A stretch of DNA of 10,323 bases from Alphaproteobacteria bacterium (GTDB lineage: Bacteria > Pseudomonadota > Alphaproteobacteria > UBA828): NCBI GenBank assembly GCA_018668475.1, contig JABJCZ010000078.1:1-10323 (forward strand), read 5' to 3'. The notes beneath the pieces are model-generated. The model ran no database searches and was not told where the DNA came from. It worked only from the letters and a program-made list of their open reading frames with translations. Below are positions 7,372-10,323 of this stretch, piece after piece. A program made the position numbers and the translations under genes. How positions within the stretch are numbered: the first letter of the stretch is position 1; every line of letters starts with the position of its first letter.

Positions 7372-7726
7372 CAGATGTGTCCTCCCGGTTAGAATTTCGG
7401 GCCAATAATTATCTTGTTATGGCAACTAATATTCTTTCACCCGCGCGCCCAGCGCCTTACCTGACGCTTTTTTCGGCCAGCACAGCCCGACTAAGTCTCA
7501 ACAGTAACTGATTGTGCCCGATTTGGCGACGCGGTTTTGCATACATATTCCAGGAAGCCACGGGAATTTCCTGTTGGGCATTGAGCTTGTGAGCTCATTC
7601 AGCACCTCGCAGTTGATCGCACGCTTCCAACCATGAGAGAGTGAAACATCGCAATGTGGCCAAAGCATGCGGCGGCAATCTGCGGCACGTATCGACAACA
7701 AAAACCAGTAATATTAAGAGGTTATT
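7372..7726. other. 355-base divergent intergenic region between the broken binding-protein gene and the formaldehyde dehydrogenase gene
   Basis: No gene is convincing here. It must hold the promoters for both divergent genes. Near the left end is the Shine-Dalgarno of the - strand gene (7381-7385) and an AT-rich stretch (about 7405-7435) that may carry its promoter. An inverted repeat, CAGGAA (7551-7556) with TTCCTG (7568-7573), and a small GAGCT-TGTG-AGCTC hairpin near 7585 could be operator-like but are weak. The right end has AAGAGG, the ribosome-binding site of the dehydrogenase gene. Confidence 0.55.
7716..7721 (+). promoter_or_regulatory. Ribosome-binding site of the formaldehyde dehydrogenase gene
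   Basis: AAGAGG lies five bases before ATG 7727-7729. This supports that start, and the resulting N-terminus ([18 protein letters not shown]) matches where class III alcohol dehydrogenases normally begin. Confidence 0.7.
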
Positions 7727-8836
7727 ATGGACGTCAGAGCAGCGGTAGCACACAGAGCAGGCGAGCCCCTCAGCATCGAAACCGTCAGCCTTGAGGGCCC
7801 GCGTGAGGGCGAAGTTCTGGTGGAGATGAAGGCAACCGGCGTCTGCCATACTGATGCCTTCACTTTATCTGGCGACGATCCGGAAGGCATTTTTCCGGCC
7901 ATTCTTGGGCATGAGGGCGCCGGCATTGTTGTCGATACCGGCCCCGGAGTCGCCAGCCTTAAAAAGGGCGATCACGTTATCCCGTTATACGTGCCCGAGT
8001 GCCGCCAGTGTGACTACTGCGTCAGCGGACGTACTAATCTTTGTCAGGCGGTACGGGAGACCCAAGGGCGCGGTGTCATGCCCGACGGTTCATCCCGGTT
8101 CTCTCTCGGCAAAGACAAAATCTTCCACTACATGGGCACATCAACATTTGCCAATTATTCGGTGGTGCCCGAGATCGCCCTTGCCAAAGTTCGCGAGGAC
8201 GCACCGTTTGACAAGATTTGCTACATCGGATGTGGCGTCACCACGGGTATCGGCGCGGTCATCAACACAGCGAAAGTCTGGCCGGGCGCCAATGTCGTCG
8301 TATTTGGCCTCGGCGGAATTGGACTGAACGTGATTCAGGGCGCGCGGCTTGCCGGTGCCAACCGGATTATTGGTGTCGATATCAACGACACAAAGAATGC
8401 GATGGCCGAGCGCTTCGGCATGACTGATTTCGTAAACCCGAAGGAAGTCGAAGGCGATCTCGTCCCATATATCGTTGATTTAACAGGCGGCGGGGCAGAT
8501 TTCAGCTTCGAATGTATTGGTAACGTCAACACCATGCGTCAGGCGCTAGAGTGCTGCCACAAGGGTTGGGGCGAAAGTATCATCATCGGTGTCGCCGGCG
8601 CGGGCCAGGAGATTGCCACCCGGCCATTTCAGCTTGTCACCGGCCGAGTCTGGCGCGGCACGGCTTTTGGCGGTGCCAAGGGGCGCACCGATGTGCCTAA
8701 AATTGTCGACTGGTATATGGACGGCAAAATCGAAATCGATCCAATGATCACCCATACGATGCCATTGGAAAAAATCAACGATGCCTTCGACTTGATGCAT
8801 GAAGGCAAATCCATCAGAGGCGTGATCACCTTCTGA
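7727..8836 (+). CDS. frmA: S-(hydroxymethyl)glutathione dehydrogenase / class III alcohol dehydrogenase
   Basis: 369 residues, the usual class III length. It oxidises S-hydroxymethylglutathione (formed from formaldehyde and glutathione) to S-formylglutathione with NAD+, and in this family also reduces S-nitrosoglutathione. It is a cytosolic zinc enzyme. Catalytic zinc ligands are Cys40 (GVCHTD), His62-Glu63 (GHEGAG) and Cys169 (IGCGVTTG). Structural zinc ligands are Cys92, Cys95, Cys98 and Cys106. The nucleotide fold has GLGGIG (194-199) and Asp218 in GVDIN, which selects NAD. Arg110 in [14 protein letters not shown] matches the class III arginine (Arg115 in human ADH5) that binds the glutathione carboxylate, and FECIGNV and GTAFGG are further class III marks. 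No frmR-type regulator or S-formylglutathione hydrolase gene is visible here; the hydrolase must lie elsewhere. It is divergent from the broken binding-protein gene and 82 bases before the next gene. The symbols adhC and flhA are also used for this enzyme. Confidence 0.96.
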   Translation: MDVRAAVAHRAGEPLSIETVSLEGPREGEVLVEMKATGVCHTDAFTLSGDDPEGIFPAILGHEGAGIVVDTGPGVASLKKGDHVIPLYVPECRQCDYCVSGRTNLCQAVRETQGRGVMPDGSSRFSLGKDKIFHYMGTSTFANYSVVPEIALAKVREDAPFDKICYIGCGVTTGIGAVINTAKVWPGANVVVFGLGGIGLNVIQGARLAGANRIIGVDINDTKNAMAERFGMTDFVNPKEVEGDLVPYIVDLTGGGADFSFECIGNVNTMRQALECCHKGWGESIIIGVAGAGQEIATRPFQLVTGRVWRGTAFGGAKGRTDVPKIVDWYMDGKIEIDPMITHTMPLEKINDAFDLMHEGKSIRGVITF

Positions 8837-8918
8837 TCAACCAGATTGATACAACTGCCTTGCGCAGTGCGTGCCCAGGAAGCCGTCTTTTTTACAGAAT
8901 TGAGGAACGACCCAGACA

Positions 8919-9374
8919 ATGGCCTATCTCATTGGACTCCATATCGTTGCTTCTGTCATCTGGGTGGGTGGCATGTTTCTCGCCTATATGGCGGTTCGAC
9001 CCGCTGCCGGCCAGCTGGATCCGCCGCAGCGGCTTAATCTTTGGCGCGGCATTTTTGCCCGGTTCTTCCCCTGGGTGGGTGCGGCTTGCGTTGTACTGGT
9101 TGGCACCGGATACGCCATGATCTTTGTCGGGTCCGGTGGGTTCTCCGATGCCGGGGCGCATATTCACATTATGCAAGGCACCGGCCTGTTGATGGTCGCC
9201 TTGTTCGGCCATCTCATCGCTGTCCCGCATCGGCGACTGCGCAATGCCCTAGATGCCGAGGATTATCCTCGGGCCGCCAAGGCCCTTGGTCAGATACGGC
9301 GAATTGTTGCCACGAACATGGTTCTCGGCTTGATCACCGTGGTTATCGGTGCAACGGGTCGATATTGGAATTGA
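8919..9374 (+). CDS. CopD-like four-helix integral membrane protein
   Basis: 151 residues with four predicted transmembrane helices (about 3-26, 47-70, 82-102 and 129-148). The pattern LIGLHIVASVIWVGGMF (4-20) followed by RP and LDPPQRLNLWRGIFARFFPWVG is typical of small CopD-family/DUF-type membrane proteins. His8, His81, His83 and His98 lie in or near the helices and could bind heme or a metal, as suggested for relatives; that is inference. The cytoplasmic loop (103-128) is basic. A GAGGAA Shine-Dalgarno is at 8902-8907, with an 11-base gap that is slightly long. It lies 82 bases after the formaldehyde dehydrogenase gene with no clear terminator between, so the two may be co-transcribed. 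The precise function is not known, and a role in copper uptake should not be assumed. Confidence 0.82.
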   Translation: MAYLIGLHIVASVIWVGGMFLAYMAVRPAAGQLDPPQRLNLWRGIFARFFPWVGAACVVLVGTGYAMIFVGSGGFSDAGAHIHIMQGTGLLMVALFGHLIAVPHRRLRNALDAEDYPRAAKALGQIRRIVATNMVLGLITVVIGATGRYWN

Positions 9375-9468
9375 TCGAAGCCTGCATCCGATCAGGCATA
9401 CGAATGTTATTACTTGTCTAGGCAACTGTCCCATTTATCGGGTTAAATTGGATGCGGCATTTTTCGGC

Positions 9469-9490
9469 GGGATGGTTTATGATCCGTCCC
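9469..9490. repeat. Short inverted repeat upstream of the E1-like gene
   Basis: GGGATGG (9469-9475) can pair with CCGTCCC (9484-9490) through seven pairs including one wobble, with an eight-base loop. No T run follows on either strand, so it is not an intrinsic terminator. It lies 75 bases before the E1-like start and could be an operator or leader hairpin. The rest of the 191-base gap shows nothing else I can name. Confidence 0.3.
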
Positions 9491-9565
9491 GATTACGACA
9501 GTAAACCTGACCCAAACCCGCCAGCCCTGCCGATGCACGGGGTGACGCGACAAGGATGACAAGAC

Positions 9566-10323
9566 ATGGCCAAGTCTACGACGAAGAGAAAAGGCAGCAG
9601 CATTATTGCGCCGGAACAACTTGCCTATATGAAGGCGCTGGAGCGCAAAGTGCTGTGGCTCGCGTCGTGGACCATTCACAATGCCAATCATCTGCGAGAG
9701 AGCCGCGACGGCCTTAAGGTCGGCGGGCATCAGGCCTCATGTGCATCGGTAACCACGCTGATGACCGCACTATATTTCAATATCCTGCGCCCGAACGACC
9801 GAATCGCCGTAAAGCCGCACGCTAGTCCAGTCTTTCATGCCATCCAGTATTTGCTCGGCAATCAGGAGCGCGAACAAATTCAGAGTTTCCGTTCCCTCGG
9901 CGGTGCCCAATCTTATCCGTCACGCACCAAGGATTCTGACGAGGTAGATTTTTCTACAGGCTCCGTCGGGTTGGGAGTCGGGGTCACACTTTTTGCCTCG
10001 CTGGTTCAGGATTACGCACACCTCCAAAAACTGGCGCCGCCAGACCGCGAACCCGGTCGCATGGTTGCGATTATGGGGGATGCCGAGCTTGATGAAGGCA
10101 ATGTTTATGAAGCCATGCTCGAGGGCTGGAAGCATGATTCGCGAAACCTTTGGTGGGTGATCGACTACAACCGCCAAAGCCTCGACCGCGTTGTGTCTGA
10201 CAAACTGTTTCAGAAGATCAAGGACTTCTTCCAGGCAGTGGGCTGGAAAGTAATTATCCTGAAATACGGCAAGCTGCTGGAAGCCGCCTTCAAGAAAAGG
10301 GGCGGCGCCGCGCTGCGAGAATG
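9566..10323 (+). CDS. Homodimeric pyruvate dehydrogenase E1 (AceE-like)/transketolase-family enzyme, N-terminal part
   Basis: The frame is open from ATG 9566 to the window edge, giving 252 residues; the rest is missing. AAGGA (9552-9556) lies nine bases upstream. The fragment belongs to the thiamine diphosphate-dependent E1/transketolase superfamily. It has GGHQASCASVTTL (53-65) and PHASPVFHAI (84-93), which parallel the GGHIASFAS and GHISPGVYA stretches of AceE. It then has SYPSRTK, DFSTGSVGLGVG (128-139), and the ThDP-Mg motif starting GDAELDEGN (171-179) and ending at Asn202 in DYNRQSLD. A full family member would be roughly 800-900 residues, would decarboxylate a 2-oxo acid (probably pyruvate) and would pass the acyl group to a lipoyl E2. 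No E2 or E3 gene is visible. It follows the CopD-like gene after a 191-base gap and probably has its own promoter. Transketolase or a 2-oxo acid dehydrogenase of other specificity remain possible. Confidence 0.88.
   Translation, partial: MAKSTTKRKGSSIIAPEQLAYMKALERKVLWLASWTIHNANHLRESRDGLKVGGHQASCASVTTLMTALYFNILRPNDRIAVKPHASPVFHAIQYLLGNQEREQIQSFRSLGGAQSYPSRTKDSDEVDFSTGSVGLGVGVTLFASLVQDYAHLQKLAPPDREPGRMVAIMGDAELDEGNVYEAMLEGWKHDSRNLWWVIDYNRQSLDRVVSDKLFQKIKDFFQAVGWKVIILKYGKLLEAAFKKRGGAALRE

Noticed and set aside
7551..7573. CAGGAA...TTCCTG inverted repeat as a formaldehyde-regulator operator
   Set aside because: It is only six bases per arm with an 11-base gap, and no matching regulator gene is nearby; it is too weak to name.
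8892..9230. 112-codon - strand open frame over the CopD-like gene
   Set aside because: It is a shadow of the well-supported + strand membrane protein and lacks its own start signals.

Overview
The window looks like chromosomal DNA from a moderately GC-rich proteobacterium, most likely an alphaproteobacterium. This is an inference from gene types: a CoxL-type molybdenum hydroxylase, a Liv-type ABC transporter with a Tat-exported binding protein, and a class III alcohol dehydrogenase. I saw no rRNA, tRNA, CRISPR array, insertion sequence or phage gene.

Layout. Positions 1-237 (+) are the last ~78 residues of a xanthine dehydrogenase/CO dehydrogenase-type molybdopterin subunit. It ends at a strong hairpin terminator (about 261-290) that also closes the operon coming from the other side. 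Positions 356-5290 (-) are a complete, tightly packed five-gene ABC importer of the branched-chain amino acid (Liv/HAAT) type. In transcription order these are the binding protein, ATPase LivG, ATPase LivF, permease LivH and permease LivM. The last four genes are 1-18 bases apart. Positions 5745-7371 (-) are a second, unrelated binding-protein gene of the sugar (SBP_bac_1-like) type. It is broken by two in-frame TAG codons and one frameshift, but keeps its Shine-Dalgarno, Tat signal and a near-perfect terminator. Divergent from it lie three + strand genes: glutathione-dependent formaldehyde dehydrogenase (class III ADH, 7727-8836), a four-helix CopD-like membrane protein (8919-9374), and the start of a homodimeric pyruvate dehydrogenase E1/transketolase-like enzyme (9566 to the window end).

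How they may work together. The Liv importer and the molybdenum hydroxylase are convergent neighbours and could supply and oxidise the same small organic substrate, but nothing in the sequence names it. The formaldehyde dehydrogenase points to C1 detoxification or oxidation. The dead sugar-type binding protein shares its upstream region and may once have fed a substrate that releases formaldehyde; this is speculation.

The points most worth a second look are the freshly broken binding-protein gene, the degenerate ABC signature in LivG beside a canonical LivF, a two-cysteine periplasmic segment in LivM, and repeated TTTGCAATT motifs upstream of the Liv operon. I did not find a convincing wholly new system.
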